Part shown: in pieces, positions 1 through 10,391 of the stretch
Layout of the letters: each line of letters opens with the position of its first letter
How positions within the stretch are numbered: the first letter of the stretch is position 1
DNA from: Obelidium mucronatum
Taxonomy: Eukaryota > Chytridiomycota > Chytridiomycetes > Chytridiales > Chytriomycetaceae
Assembly: GCA_025765595.1 (NCBI GenBank)
Contig: JAIVFH010000096.1
Span: 62,001 to 126,000, forward strand
Direction: 5' to 3'
DNA length: 64,000 bases
Position numbers and translations under genes: made by a program
Notes under the pieces: model-generated
What the model saw: the letters and a program-made list of their open reading frames with translations, nothing else
Database searches by the model: none
Told to the model about the DNA's origin: nothing

Positions 1-1751
1 TTGAAAATGATTTCAATCTCTTCGTCTTCGTCTTGTGCTTCTTCCGTGGTACCGTTGATTGCATCGCTTTCACTCTCCTTCAAAAGGGCAGATTTTTCTA
101 CTTCAGTTTCCACTTGATGAGCCTTGTTCTTCAATGCCTTGCTCAAAAGAGGGAAAGACGCAGAAGCAGTATTTGTGACCATACTGTTTCTTGATCTCAA
201 GTTGTACTTTCCAGGACTATTTGTAGTATTCAAGTTGCCATTTTCAACCATAAACTCCCTTGGACTGAGTTTCGGCAAAAACTTGCCATCAAAAAGCAAT
301 GCAGAGATTTCTTCGTCATTTTCCCCAACCGCCAAACTCTTGCGTCTTTTGGGACTGGTTTGTCTTCGAAACAGCTCATTGTCCTCATCATCCGATTCAT
401 CCTCTTCAAAATCTTGAAGATTGTATTTTCTTTTGAATTCGGCGTCTACAGTAGTAGTAGTAGTACTGGGTGTTGTTGGAGTGATGGGTGCAGCAGAAGA
501 GGAATTTCCCATTGATCCAAATTCGTGTTCTTTCTCTTCTTCATCATTCTGGCTACCTGCACAATCCAACCAAATCCACAACCGCTCTTTTAGCAGCAGA
601 AATAATAGATCGATCGTGCGGTTTGAAGGGAGGGGTTCGCGTAACAATGACTTGTTCTCTCAATGGAGTTGTTCCAGTTGGAACTCTTCTTGGGCCAGTG
701 CTTCGGAGACCCAAAGGAGAAGTTTTGTTGGCATGACTGTTTGCAGCGCCACGCAAAGATGTGGGGCTTGGTGTGGCACCATTTTTTGAATTACGGCGCC
801 TGTTTTTGCGGTCGACAAGCGTTGGTGGAGGACTGAGACCTGTTTGCGAGACGAATGTGGGGGGTACGACGGGAACGACAAAGTCCGGGCGATGCGCGTC
901 TTTCTGGTGCTGGCGCAGGTGTTGCTGCGGGTTGAGTGGCGGGGCGGGCAGCGGCGGCGGGCCGCTGCGACGCAGCTTCTCTGGACGCGTCGACGGCATT
1001 GGAATGGGATCAAAGACCGTGCGGCGCTGAGTTGTATTTTTTTTTAGCTAATTCCAAAAGACAACCCAAACACGAAAACAAGACAAAGAAAGTACACAAA
1101 CCGCAAAGCCGAACGACGAGCGCAGCCCGTGGCCGAACGCAACGAGGCGTCTGCGGCGGTCGTTGACGGCGCTTGCGATTGCGGCGGCGACTGAATGCCC
1201 GGCATCAGTGTCCGCTTCGGCTTCGGCCTCGAAGCGCGCAACGAGTTCGCCGACGCGTTGCCGTTCTTCTTCTTTTTCGTCTTCTTCTTTTTCTTTTTCG
1301 TTGTCTTCTTCATCTCGGAGTTGTTTGTCTTCGCTGTCTTTGCTGGCTTCGTTGCAAACACTTTCTTCTTCTGCCGCCACCGCCGCGTTGCAAATGTCGC
1401 CGAGAACAACGCGCGGCGCTTTGAGCGCCAGCGATGCCGCAAGCGCAGCGACTGGTTTGGTTGAAGTTTGGTTGAAGTTTGGACAAGTCAATACTTGAAA
1501 GAAACGACAAACTCACACTGCGCCACGTATTCCTCCTTCAGCACGCGCCCCGTCGGCAGCGCAACGCGGTGCTTGCTGAGAATCGTCTTGAGCTCGGCAA
1601 CCTGCGAGGGTGTCGTGTCAACTGCATTCTTGTCAACAAAAGACAACAAAAGACTCACTGTCGCTCGCTGCGGGTCAAAGCTGGCTGACAAGTAGTATGC
1701 TGGCGCCGTGGCCGACGCGTTGCTTGTGTTTTCCGTGTTTTCAACGTCCAT
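1..1751 (-). CDS. Unknown acidic, low-complexity protein (3' end outside window)
   Basis: I do not recognise this protein. The start is the ATG at 1751, whose first exon reads MDVENTENTSNASATAP. An intron beginning gtgagt (near 1510) joins it to an alanine-rich exon (VVLGDICNAAVAAEE) followed by a strongly charged Glu/Lys stretch (EDNEKEKEEDEKEEERQ). A further intron of about 80 bp leads to a Pro/Arg-rich part (RRTVFDPIPMPSTRP) and then, after a less certain intron near 560-660, to an acidic and basic tail containing SPKRRKSLAVGEN that stays open to base 1. The composition fits a nuclear or chromatin-associated protein, but that is only inference. The 5' half is very GC-rich, the 3' half is not. 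It shares a 63-bp divergent promoter with the AAA gene. Exon junctions downstream of 700 are uncertain. Confidence 0.55.
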
Positions 1752-1814
1752 CTTGCAGATGCTTGGCTGATTCGAATTATTTATTTTTTTTAATTAAATT
1801 TCATTTTTGGGTCG
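1752..1814. promoter_or_regulatory. Short divergent promoter between unknown gene and AAA gene
   Basis: Only 63 bp separate the two outward-facing ATGs. The stretch is AT-rich (ttatttttttttaattaaattt) with no clear TATA box. It must contain both 5' UTRs and any core promoters, unless the true starts differ. Confidence 0.4.
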
Positions 1815-4093
1815 ATGCAAGTAAATCTAGACCTACGGAGTTTATCAGATGGATCACCTTCAGGAGTGATTCTTTATGGAAGAGCAGGCGTTGGAAAGAG
1901 CAGACTGCTGGCAGCAAAGAAACGTGAGGCCGATGTCTTTCTTTATAGACTAGGGGGCGGGTAAAAGTTGACACTTTGATGGATCCACAGGAGATAGTCC
2001 AAACAATGTGATGCTGCTAGATTGTGAAACGATAACCAATGATACAATCGATGGTGCGCTCGTTTTGGCTGTGTTGTTTGTTTCTGGGTTTTTGACATGT
2101 TCTTGACTATTTAGAACTCTTGCGTTGGACGAATGCTAATGTGCCAACTGAACGAGTCTTGTTATTAGATAACGCAGATGTAATACTATCAACATCTCGA
2201 TCACATCTTTTCTTCAAAGGTTTGATTGACTATCCAGCAGTTATCAACTACACAACAAATCTAAACCTAAAACAGAAGTTATACTGGGAATAGTCGACTC
2301 TTCACATTCGAATTCAATCTTTATCGTCATGGGTATTTGGAACAACTGTCCATCAAAATATCTTCTGAGAAGCGTTTTTTTATTGCCCAGCCACAAAACT
2401 CACTCCACAGACTATGGATACAGAGTTCACGCGAAGCTGTCGGATAAATCATTATATTTCATTGGATACAAAAGATTCCTCAGATCGATTCAATATTCTA
2501 TCGAATATATTAGCTGGTATAAAACACACAAAAAAAAATACAAGAGCATTCGCTTACAATTTCTTTTTAAACTTTGACAGATATGAATATACCCTCAAAC
2601 ACCTTCCCGTTCTTGCAAGAGTTTTGTGATTCCGCCCATGGAATGGTTGGCGCCGACTTGAAGCACGTCATTGACTCTCTGATTGTTACCAAAGAGAATG
2701 TACGTACCCGTCTCATTTCAAGAAGATTGGGTGGGGAAAAAACCGCGTGTTGAATTTGAGATTTCGGAATTTTAGCCAAAGGAATGGACACTGAGTGATT
2801 TCGAAACGGAAAGGAAAGATTCTACAATCCGTTTAAAACCTGTGAGTTTCTTTCAAATCCTTTTTCTTTCCGTTTCTCGACCCTTCTTTTTTTATTTTTT
2901 TATTCCAGTTTTGTTGTATTGATTCTTGCACTCTACCCAAAAGATTAAACCGCCTCGATCGTTCAATGAGTTTTACGGGATGCAGGAAACATGCGATCGC
3001 GTCGAGGTGAATATAAAAAAATGTTTCTGTTGTCTCCCCTACTTGCTCATATACTTTATATACCAGAATATCGTCTTCACTCCATGGCGCTCAACTCTAT
3101 CAACAAGGAACAATTCAATGCCCTCACTAGGTCCTCGCGGAGTACTCATCTATGGCCCGTCTGGAGTAGGCAAAACACAGTTTGGCATGGCAATAGCCCA
3201 AGAGATTGGATTCAACCAAGTCATTGTCAATGTGACCAAAAAAAACTTCCCCCAATCCTACCCACTGTATTTTAATTATTTTTTCACTCAATTCCAAAGG
3301 GCTCGGAAATTCGATCGAAAATTGTCGGCGAATCAGAAGCAAACATCCGTGCTATTTTCGAAGACGTGCGACAGAAGTCTCCATGTGTTTTATTTATAGA
3401 TCAGTTGGACGCGGTGGTTCCACGGCGAGGATCGGAGAATACATCAGAGAACTCGGGGAACAGGATCGTTACTTCCTTTTTGACTGGTAAACTTAAAAAC
3501 GTCACCCCCCTCATGTTTTTTATCAGATCAAATCATGTTAAAAAAAATTTCTCTGCAGAAATGGACGGTATCATGGCATCCACACAATCAGAGTCCCATT
3601 TGATTATTATTGCGGTTACAAATAACAAGGATTCCATTGATCCCGCTATACTTCGACCTGGTCGGATTAACGAATTTCTTCATATCGCTCTCCCGCGAGA
3701 GAAGGTACTGCACACCTGTTATTCTCTTGTAAAAATATTTTATACCCACCCCTTCCCCTCACAAAGCAACGCGTTGAAATGTTTCAAGGGTTTCTGAATG
3801 GTGTACCAAACAATCTGTCCGAGGCAGACTATCAAGCCTTGGGTCCTCTGACAGAGAATTGCTCAGGTGCAGATATCGAGAATTATTGCAGAGAGGCATC
3901 GTTTGTGTGTATGCGGCTGGATCCTGTGAATAGTCAGGTTGAAATATTTTTTTATTTATTTTTCAACGTTTTAATTTGAATACTATTTGGAAGGCGTTTT
4001 GTTAATTTTATCTTTCAGATAACGTTCGACATTCTCAAGAGTTGCATTCCTGTTAATTGCCCCCCCTCTCAAAAAATAGTATCAAATACATGA
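1815..4093 (+). CDS. Tandem AAA-type ATPase (PEX1/SPATA5-like) with altered Walker B motifs
   Basis: This is a multi-exon protein with two AAA modules and no N-terminal substrate domain. The first module has Walker A GRAGVGKS (about 1875) and Walker B VLLLDNAD. It ends with an ISLDTKDSSDRFNIL segment and the small-domain motif HGMVGADLK. The second has Walker A GPSGVGKT (about 3155), Walker B VLFIDQLDAV, sensor-1 TNN and the LRPGR arginine region, then a SGADIENYCREAS lid. The last exon, 4019-4093, ends in TGA. In both modules the catalytic Walker B glutamate is replaced (N in the first, Q in the second), so ATP binding without normal hydrolysis is predicted. The family could be PEX1, SPATA5/AFG2 or NVL; the sequence is too divergent to choose. 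About seven introns; the first exons are the least certain. Confidence 0.75.
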
Positions 4094-4352
4094 CAAACTT
4101 TACATACACCATGAATTTTTTCACGCCTCTGCGCGCCAAAAAACAATAATTTTCAAAAGTGGCCTTTAATGAAGAGACGAAAAAAAAAAGATTCTTTCAA
4201 AAAAAAAAAGATGGGCAGGCAAGTAACAAAGAAAAAGAGAGGAAAAGGAAAAGAAGAAGAAAAAAACCAACGAGGGAGTGCAAAAAAAAGACACAAATTT
4301 GACAAGGGATGCTGTTTTTTTTTCTAGCTTCTTCAAAACACCCAAGGTGTCA

Positions 4353-6150
4353 TTAACGCTGCGATGGTCCTGCACCAGCGGCACCCTCCGCCTGGGCAGC
4401 TCCACGTTGAGGTTGGTTCCATGAGAGGTATGTATAGTCACCGAGTTTTCTGTTGAGTGTCTTCTTTTAACCAAGTGGTACTAAAAACAAAGAAACGAAA
4501 TCGAGAGAAAGTTTGCATACCTTGGCTTAACCATGTGTCTCAGCAAGAACAAGAGGCCTAGAATCCAACACACAATTCCAACAACAATATAAGAGATTCC
4601 CAAGAATGGATTCTTTCCTCCCAAAATCGAAACAGTGCTAATGACAATCGACTTTGTTCCACCAAAAGTGTTGACATTGAAGTCTTATCCAAATAAAAAA
4701 AACAGGGGAGTTTAGACAGGAATAAATTAAAGAAAAAAAACAAACAAAAGAACTCAACTGTTTGTAATTTCCACAGTATAATCACCAGCCAACAAATCCT
4801 TCTCCAACTTTCCCCACAACTTTCTAAAGTTGGGAAGACCCGCTGGTCTCATCCATACTTGGAATCGCTCCATCTTGCCCACATCTGGGAAGTTGTTGAC
4901 AGTGTATCCTTTGCTGAAATCTTGTCCAGGGAACGCAGTCACCCATTGTGGGGGTGGGAAAACCAAGGTTGACAAGTTTCCGGAAACGGTTCCGGCAGTG
5001 AATAGACTGCTTGTTTGGAATTTGGCGGAATCACTGGGCCATGCGAGACCGCTTGATGAGAAAACGACGGGGCTCTTGTTGGCCAAAGTGACGGGAGTTA
5101 AATCAGAAATGACATCTGCAAAACAAACAAAGGGTAAATGCCACAGGTAATAATTTGACCGACAAAAGGTGCTGTTTACCAGAGAAGTAAGAGTTTGCAA
5201 TCAATCCACATGGGTAAATAACAGCATTAGGGTCGAACTGATTGTTTGGAACCCAAGAGTAAGTACCCGCTGGAGCATCAGTAGGCTTCGAAAGAGGGGA
5301 GCAGACACTTGTCGGTGCAGGTGGTGGCGAGTTTGAAGAAACACCCAAATTGGCCAACTGATTGGCATCAAAACTCTTGACATAACGACGGTGATTTTGG
5401 TAAAAGTTTGTGAGTCTGTAGTACATGTACACTGGCTGTTGCATATCCGACGGAACATTGAACGTGACGGTGCAGACTTTTTTAGTTGTGTCGTATTTCA
5501 TTGATTTAACTGGTTCAACGATTTGTGGGTTGCTGTCACAGTTTGTGTAGTCAAACATGATTTGTTGAACCTGGAGAATGGTTTTTAAATTAGCAATCTT
5601 CTCAAAGGGGTTGAGAGGTCGCTCGCTCCGTCCCGAATAGAAACTCGCTCTTCCTCAGACCACAGAAACATGTGTATACATGTCCTTACCCAAATGAGAT
5701 CAATCAAAGGATTGTCCATCAACAGTTCTAGCCCATCTCTCATAACGGCACCCGCCACCACCGCCATATCGAACTGCTTGCTGATGATCGATAAAGACAG
5801 TCCTCGACTACCGCTCTTCGAGACTCGACCAAAAGCTCCAAACAACCAAACCCCCTCCCCAAATACGCACATTGTTTGAGGCAATATAGAGACCAATCCC
5901 GATGGGCACAAAGACAACTCCGAGGATAAAGAAGGCTGGAAGAACCGTTTTTGGAGTCAGGATCGGCTGCCATGCCTTGAGTCGCTGTTGCTTAAAGGCC
6001 GTGTCTTGGGGTGGAGGGCGTTAGTCTCTGCAGTCATCCACACTCTCTCTTTCTCCTCCCAGGAAAACAACGATGTTTCTAGTGGATGGAGTTGCGTAGT
6101 GGGGGGTGTTGGTACTCACTGGCTGGGCGTTTGCTCTTGGTTGCATCCAT
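4353..6150 (-). CDS. CDC50: CDC50/LEM3-family beta subunit of P4-ATPase lipid flippase
   Basis: CDC50 proteins chaperone P4-ATPases out of the ER and form the flippase complex that moves aminophospholipids to the cytosolic leaflet. Six exons can be joined in frame: 6150-6120, 6004-5871, 5570-5180, 5115-4759, 4684-4521 and 4449-4353. The N-terminus has the family signature [15 protein letters not shown] followed by the first membrane segment ([20 protein letters not shown]). The lumenal part has [17 protein letters not shown] and [11 protein letters not shown]. The second membrane segment ([18 protein letters not shown]) precedes the C-terminal [11 protein letters not shown]. Cysteines typical of the ectodomain are present. 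The 300-bp second intron is long for this window. Every junction keeps phase and the protein looks complete and functional. Confidence 0.93.
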
Positions 6151-6788
6151 TTTCTATACCAACTTAATTTTGACCATCCAACTTCTTATTAAAACATTGA
6201 AAGTAAATACTTTATTTGAAAGAGGCATCAGATTAAAGTACCAGATGAATAATCCAATTGACCCAATATTGTGAGGTGTTTGTCGTGTATTTTGCTAAAC
6301 CCCTGAATAATATTCAAAACATATGAGACCACCCAATACCTAATAAGATAAAAAAAGCACATACTAACTAAATCCAACCAATCAAAACCCTACCCCACTG
6401 CAGAATAACACAGGATCTCAATGCATCCAAGTACAACTCTGTCAAGAAACTGCACCAAAGGACATCATCATATACTGCTACATTCTATCTTGAAGAGTTT
6501 CAGGCCGCTTGGGAATCATTCACAAGTCAATATTTCAGGGTCGGGAGAGTTCCAAACATCACCCTGATCTTGTCACCTGTAATGTTCATCCTCTTCATCA
6601 TCATGTAATTCGGTATATCAATCAGTATGGCATACTCCGCTACCATTGGTGCTTTGTTTATGAACATATCATTGGTATTTTGAGTGGCAAGCCTTGGTCG
6701 TCACCTGCCTGTGCACAAACTTACTTCCATAGAAGCTAACATCACCACTGTATATCCAAGGCTACGGGTGATTTCCTGCAATGTGAGT
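6151..6788. other. Intergenic stretch, no supported gene
   Basis: Between the CDC50 start and the transposon relic I see only AT-rich DNA and short open frames without family resemblance or codon-like continuity. Confidence 0.5.
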
Positions 6789-6854
6789 TACCAAGTCTGT
6801 TTGCTTGTGGGTTTGTATTGCATTGTTGGTTCTCCACTTGTTGGCTTCCAAAAT

Positions 6855-6912
6855 AGGAAAAACCAACGCGGCCCCCCGGGGGCCGGCGGCCACCCCCTGT
6901 CATAATGAGTCA
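6855..6912 (+). repeat. Left inner arm of perfect 58-bp inverted repeat
   Basis: It is the exact reverse complement of 7975-8032. It starts aggaaaaaccaacgcgg and ends cataatgagtca, and is part of the TIR of the surrounding element. Confidence 0.85.
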
Positions 6913-6979
6913 ATGGGGTGGCCCAAGCTTATTTGGCCACCGGTGGCCGCCTTGGTGATACATATTGAATTTACAACAC

Positions 6980-6981
<2 letters not shown>

Positions 6982-7010
<29 letters not shown>

Positions 7011-7011
7011 C
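6982..7011 (+). repeat. 30-nt poly-C tract
   Basis: An uninterrupted run of 30 C lies inside the MULE-like element, between the left TIR and the transposase relic. Confidence 0.9.
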
Positions 7012-7039
7012 AGAATTTCACAAACAAACAAAGTTATCT

Positions 7040-7888
7040 TTACTGACTTTTGCAAGAAGCCTTATTATGGCCTTTTTGTTTACAATTTGAGCACGTAATC
7101 GACCTTTTGCAACATCATTGTCCGAAATCTTGAATCGCTTGTCCTTCACACGATTTCCCTCAACACAATGGGGAATACGTTTGAGCTTGGGTCTTCCGAT
7201 TTTGGGATGATAGAGAGGATCTCGAATGTTTTCACTTGTTTGAACTAGCACACGCATTTGCTGGCTCAAATTTTCTAATTGCTCGTTCAGAACTGGATCA
7301 TCCAGCTTGAGTGCAGTCTTTGCAGCGTAATCAGCAGATTCCACGACTTTTGCATGAAATGCAGCACCTGTAAGCCATTCTGATTGTTTTCCATCCATTG
7401 CAAGAGAAGTTGCAGCTTGAAGAGTTTTCCATGCAGCAGACATACAATCATTTACTGGAGTGCTCAAATCGTATTCTGGTGGGGCTCTTCCTTTAATGGT
7501 ATGGAACTCTTCAGTCTGTGCATCGGCAAGCGTAATTGGGCATTCTTGGACATTTCAAGCTTTCATAGTTTTGATTTTCGCTGTCCGAACAGATTGCTCC
7601 CAGCACACCTGAGTTAACAAAAAGCGCACTTGTATTGCCATTCTGTTTGGCCTGCTGATTCCAGTACTCGAATATTTCGTCAATAATAGAGTTGTATATC
7701 ATCTTGTTATTGGCAAGGGTGCGAACTTGCTCAATGTCAAGTAGCATTTGACCAAAACCGGTACCAGGCTCAGCGGCTGCAAGAGACAGAAACGCTTTTT
7801 CGACAGAAGGCCAGTCTGGGTCAGAGTCATGATGCTGGCAAAGCCATTGGTGGGATTGGCGAATCAGATGATGCATCTCAGGTTGCAT
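7040..7888 (-). pseudogene. Broken transposase C-terminal region with zinc knuckle (MULE/FAR1-like)
   Basis: Reading leftward from the ATG at 7888, an open frame of 125 codons (MQPEMHHLIRQSHQWLCQH...) shifts frame near 7560 and continues as TEEFHTIKGRAPPEYDLS, a helical region, then DPLYHPKIGRPKLKRI. A second one-base shift near 7125 leads into ITCSNCKQKGHNKASC, a CX2CX4HX4C knuckle, and the stop at 7040-7042. The GRPK segment followed by a zinc knuckle is typical of the C-terminus of MULE/FAR1-type transposases. The catalytic DDE core is not visible, so this copy is non-autonomous. At least two frame breaks make it a pseudogene. Confidence 0.55.
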
Positions 7889-7974
7889 TTTAGATTCTTT
7901 TTAAACGTGTTTGTCCGAACACCAACAGAAAACTTGAAAACCCCCAAAAAATATTTTTTTTCCAAACTATTAGG

Positions 7975-8032
7975 TGACTCATTATGACAGGGGGTGGCCG
8001 CCGGCCCCCGGGGGGCCGCGTTGGTTTTTCCT
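7975..8032 (-). repeat. Right inner arm of perfect 58-bp inverted repeat
   Basis: It is the exact reverse complement of 6855-6912. Perfect identity in otherwise decayed DNA suggests a recent insertion or gene-conversion between arms. Confidence 0.85.
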
Positions 8033-8035
8033 CCA

Positions 8036-8337
8036 AAATATGGTTCCTGAACTGATGGCGAATTCCCCCCCCCCTCCCCCCCCCCCCCCCCAAAAAAAAA
8101 GTGTGCCAGTGCACTTAAATTTGCTTCACTATGTTTCTACCAACTTGGAAAGACATTCGCTCAATCGGTTTTAAACCTTACATATTCATTGTTTACATCA
8201 CCAGAAAGTCCCCTGTCAAGTGTTGTGCCATTTTTGATATGCCTTTTTTCAAGTCGGTAGAGAGCACTGAAGTAAATTTAAGTGCATATGCACACTTTTG
8301 GGGCAGGAAATTCACCAGAACCATATTGTCCAAGACT
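8036..8337. mobile_element. Nested ~300-bp MITE-like element inside the right TIR
   Basis: This insertion separates the two halves of the MULE right arm. Its ends are inverted copies: the left end near 8038 reads atatggttc and the right end reads gaaccatat. Further in, the 30-bp segment at 8100-8129 matches the inverted complement of 8268-8297 with about four differences. A C-tract (8065-8091, one T) follows the left end. It has no coding capacity, and the class is unknown. Confidence 0.5.
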
Positions 8338-8539
8338 AGTGGGAGCCAACAAGTGGAGAACCAACAACGCCATACAAACCCACACGCAAACGGACTTGGT
8401 AGCATTTTAATCAAAGTTGCTCCAAGCAGTTACAGCAAATAATTTTAAATGTTCTTGTAAGAAAACTATGTCATAAATGGCACAACAAAATAAAAATGAC
8501 CAAACCATGAGAGATCACGGTCAACAATCCTTCAAGAAA

Positions 8540-8733
8540 ACTATATCTCATAAAGTGCATAACCAACAAAAATTGCAGCAATTGACAAAACCGCAAGAAA
8601 GAGATCACGTCAAGCAATCCAATTGAACTCGATTCAACGATCCAATTGACTGGAAACCCAATCAGCATTCTTCTTCATGACATTCTCAACAACAACATCA
8701 ACTTGTTCACAAACTCCACGAATACCAGATTAG
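8540..8733 (-). repeat. Duplicated CSN4 terminal exon and 3' flank (distal copy)
   Basis: This segment is a near-identical direct repeat of 8829-9025. It repeats the last about 30 codons of CSN4, including the stop, plus about 100 bp of downstream sequence. It lies 3' of the intact gene and lacks the rest of the coding region. Differences are a few substitutions, such as caccaag/cgcaag-type changes in the flank. Confidence 0.85.
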
Positions 8734-8929
8734 AGTATTTTACCAGGTTAGCTGCTTCAGGGATTTGTATTTGTTGAAAGCAAAATAATTCCAAAATAAT
8801 TCATATATTCAGTCAGATCTTCAATTGTTTTCAAGAAAACTATAAATCAAGTGCATAACCAACAAAAATTGCAGCAATTGACAAAACCACAAGAAAGAGA
8901 TCACATCAAGCAATCCAATTGAACTCAAT

Positions 8930-10346
8930 TCAACGATCCAATTGACTTGAAACCCAATCAGCATTCTTCTCCATGACATTCTCAACAACAACATCAACTT
9001 GTTCACAAACTCCACGAATACCAGACCCCAACAAATCCACCTGCCGACCTTCGAAAAAGAAAACGATCCCTTCAATCTGATCAATCCGCCCCTCCACCCG
9101 ACCTTCCCCAATCATCCGACTCACAACCGCTTCGGCCGCATCTGGTCCAGATACACCCAACAAGGACGACAATTCAGAAAAACGAATGGAGGTATAAATC
9201 TTGGAAGCCGCAAGAATATTGTGTTCAATGACGGCACGGTCCAAGACTGTTGTTCCGTCACTCAGTTTTGCGAGTTGGTGGGATTTCAGGGTTTGTCTGA
9301 ATCCGTCGATTTCAGAGGCACGGAGGATTCGATCCAGGTACATTTTTTCGAGGATGGGGTAGAATACTGTTGCGCATTCGGGGCTTTCGCGGACGCGGTC
9401 GTCCTTGTCTGTGAGAAAGAGTTTTAGATTGGCTTATAAAAGTGATGGATAAATTCCAAAAAAAAAAAAAAAAAAAAAAAAAAAAGAAAGAAAAAAAAGG
9501 AAATCCACCGCCTTCGGCGGTACATACGAACATAAAGTCGCCAGTAATCTAGACCTGCCAGGACCAGCGGGAGCAAGAATAGCACAAACAACAGCCTGTT
9601 CCAAACATACAAGACGTTCCTCAAGGGCCATTTCAGAAATGTACGAGAGTTGGTGATATTTCTGAGCAGCCAGCTGAAAAAGACGCTTAAAGTCAAGTAG
9701 GCGAGCCTGGGAGGCTTTGAATTGCAGCGTGAGAAGAAACGCGTCCGTGGTCTTTAGCGCTTCGAATTCAGGTTTGTTGATGAGAAGGGAGGCTCTGTTC
9801 AAGTACGACTCGGCCGACACGGAGTCTTCGTCCTCGAGCAGCAGCCGCACGATGCGCACGTAGACCTGAGCCTTTGTCAGGTCGTCGACGTGGCGGTGGC
9901 CCGAGTCCAGCGGCACTTGCATCAGCACCTTTGCGGCGTCGGACCAGTCCTGCGTGGCCTCGAGGATGTCGGCGAGGCTGAAGCGCACGAGCGCAATCTG
10001 TCGCAGCGAGCGTCAGCGTATTTGTCGCGTATTTGTCGCTTTTTTGTCAGCAGCGCACCTGCTCCTCGAACGCCACCTGGCGGCCGCCCGTGCGCTCGAG
10101 CACGCAGCGCCACACGCTAGCGAACGCCGCAAGCCGCGCCTCGCCGCCGCCGCCGCCGTCGAACGCCGCCAGCGCCGCGGCCGCCGCGGCCGCCACGCGC
10201 GCCACAAAGTCCGCCAGCAGCGCGCGGCTCTGCACGAGCGTCAGCGCGTCGTCGAGCACGACTCCCACGTGCGCATTCAGCGCGTCGGCGTCCACTTCGT
10301 CGTGCGCGAGGAGCCGCGCGAGGGCGTTGTTGGCGTCGAGCGACAT
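8930..10346 (-). CDS. CSN4: COP9 signalosome subunit 4
   Basis: CSN4 is a PCI-domain subunit of the COP9 signalosome, which removes Nedd8 from cullins. Three exons splice cleanly: 10346-10059, 9997-9532 and 9408-8930. The GC-rich first exon encodes a helical N-terminus. The second holds the helical repeats (RFSLADILEATQDWSDAAKV, then SAESYLNRASLLINKPEFEA). The last exon has YLDRILRASEIDGFRQTLKSH, the PCI winged helix (LDRAVIEHNILAASKIYTSI) and the C-terminal DWVSSQLDR. Start: ATG at 10346, only 45 bp from the divergent 7TM gene. The second intron holds a 27-nt poly-T (sense) and a palindrome of the dispersed family. The final exon has been duplicated just downstream. Confidence 0.95.
9507..9521. 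repeat. Dispersed palindrome ACCGCC-TTC-GGCGGT in CSN4 intron
   Basis: It has six-bp perfect arms and a 3-nt loop. It is the same core (GCC TTC/GAA GGC) as the array in the CNOT1 intron. Confidence 0.75.
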
Positions 10347-10391
10347 TTTTGCGTTTATTGTTTTGTCCAAATTATTTATTTATTCAGTTAA
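10347..10391. promoter_or_regulatory. 45-bp divergent promoter, CSN4 / 7TM protein
   Basis: This is the entire space between the two opposing ATGs. It is AT-rich with attatttatttattcagtta, and no further motif is evident. Confidence 0.45.

Larger units (their letters stand above)
6789..8400. mobile_element. Decayed MULE-like DNA transposon with long terminal inverted repeats
   Basis: Inverted repeats bracket a broken transposase-like ORF. The inner arms, 6855-6912 and 7975-8032, are perfect 58-bp inverted copies containing a very GC-rich core (ccccccgggggccggcgg). The outer arms, about 6789-6849 and 8340-8400, also match in inverted orientation with roughly five differences in 61 positions, and both begin TACCAAGT. 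The right arm is split by a 300-bp nested insertion. Flanking bases do not show an obvious target-site duplication, so exact ends remain open. Assignment to Mutator-like elements rests on the zinc-knuckle C-terminus of the internal ORF and on the long TIRs. Confidence 0.65.

Noticed and set aside
4166..4474. Longer open frame at the CDC50 3' end
   Set aside because: The correct last exon is in another frame and gives the conserved [11 protein letters not shown] terminus.
6982..7011. Telomeric or G-quadruplex functional element
   Set aside because: A plain poly-C run inside a decayed transposon. Slippage is a simpler explanation.
8930..10370. CSN4 start at 10370
   Set aside because: That codon is TTG. 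The first ATG in frame is at 10346 and fits the divergent promoter.
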